Assembly: GCA_905221605.1 (NCBI GenBank)
Contig: CAJNDS010000597.1
Span: 43,171 to 107,170 of the forward strand
Origin: Symbiodinium natans
Lineage: Eukaryota > Sar > Dinophyceae > Suessiales > Symbiodiniaceae
Length of the DNA: 64,000 nucleotides
Direction of reading: 5' to 3'
Under the pieces are notes generated by a model, which worked only from the letters and a program-made list of their open reading frames with translations, did not search any database and had not been told where the DNA came from. The translations under genes were made by a program, and so were the position numbers. This document shows positions 63,669-64,000 of the stretch, piece after piece. The stretch's first letter is position 1, and each line of letters opens with the position of its first letter.

Positions 63669-64000
63669 ATGGTCCCTACCGGTGCTGCCTATGTCCCTGC
63701 TACGGCACCAGGGTCCCGCCCGGCGGGACCGTCCGGTCCGCCGTCGACAGCAGGTTCAGTGCCAGGCACCGCAGAGGGCTTGCAGGCGGAGCTGCGCGCG
63801 ATTTTCCGTCCAGACCAAGAACCGGTCGCGGACTACTTGACGCGCGTTTCGCGGATTGTCCTCGCGCTGAAAGCGCATGGAGTCACGGTGAGCTCCCGTG
63901 ACCTTGACGCCTTAAGCACCAAAGCCACCCTCCTTGCGGATGAGTTCTCCAAGATAGGCGGGGACTGGCATCCTACGAAGATGGTCCGTCGGCTGCGGAC
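63669..64000 (+). CDS. Continuation of the acidic hypothetical protein, open at window end
   Basis: Open from upstream of ATG 63669 to the last base. A Pro/Ala/Gly-rich linker (A-Y-V-P-A-T-A-P-G-S-R-P) is followed by a helix-rich segment (A-D-Y-L-T-R-V-S-R-I-V-L-A-L-K and D-L-D-A-L-S-T-K-A-T-L-L). Most likely the same protein as 63302-63658 before the duplication. Partial at the 3' end. Confidence 0.45.
   Translation, partial: MVPTGAAYVPATAPGSRPAGPSGPPSTAGSVPGTAEGLQAELRAIFRPDQEPVADYLTRVSRIVLALKAHGVTVSSRDLDALSTKATLLADEFSKIGGDWHPTKMVRRLR

Overview
The window looks like nuclear DNA of a dinoflagellate. The evidence is a relict of the dinoflagellate spliced leader (13 identical bases, 63135-63147), interstitial plant-type CCCTAAA telomere repeats (4717-4847), copia elements of the dinoflagellate type with a methyltransferase-like domain, a tyrosine-recombinase-type (Ngaro/DIRS-like) retroelement, and very low gene density in a matrix of microsatellites and minisatellites. 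I cannot name the genus. No rRNA, tRNA or bacterial operon was found.

Layout. 1-8 kb: mostly non-coding, with recurring exon-like cassettes (called A, B and C here). Cassette A encodes the repeat S-x-V-D-[DE]-x-[VLI]-[LW]-G-x-D-[IV]-D-G; B and C start just after AG. An 8-bp A/T satellite and a 30-bp-stem inverted repeat follow. 8-20 kb: CT, CA and purine tracts, a scrap of reverse transcriptase (11.8 kb) and an AT-rich island (13-14 kb). 20.6-27.3 kb: a satellite of G/C-run hairpin units, then a roughly 3.1-kb Ngaro-type retroelement with A1...B1-A2-B2 split repeats. That element sits inside one arm of a foldback repeat whose other copies form a tandem array to 27.3 kb. 27-40 kb: GA, GAA, CG, C-run, GATGAA and AATTAATTCA arrays and no supported gene. 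40-42.7 kb: a gag scrap, a small AT-rich insert of foreign appearance, five copies of a 38-nt hairpin, and 9-bp GGGGCAAGT arrays.

42764-51777 is a near-complete 9.0-kb copia retrotransposon with identical 152-bp LTRs. Its order is gag (double C-x2-C finger, UBN2-like capsid, CCHC knuckle), protease, methyltransferase-like domain, integrase, reverse transcriptase, RNase H. Despite the identical LTRs the coding frame changes at least six times. 52.6-53.3 kb holds a minus-strand coding remnant that resembles a multicopy dinoflagellate family.

55818-56846 is the best candidate host gene: a secreted protein with two thrombospondin type-1 repeats and a PA14-like domain that appears nested inside the first repeat. 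60.4-62.3 kb is a decayed second copia element. 62.4-63.0 kb repeats the G/C-run hairpin satellite and adds an ACTAGT-rich array. The window ends in a spliced-leader relict followed by an acidic, gag-like or unknown reading frame broken by a 25-bp tandem duplication.

The window is therefore mainly a record of retroelement insertion, decay and satellite expansion, with one good host gene and one possible exon-repeat locus. All calls come from reading the sequence; no similarity search was run.
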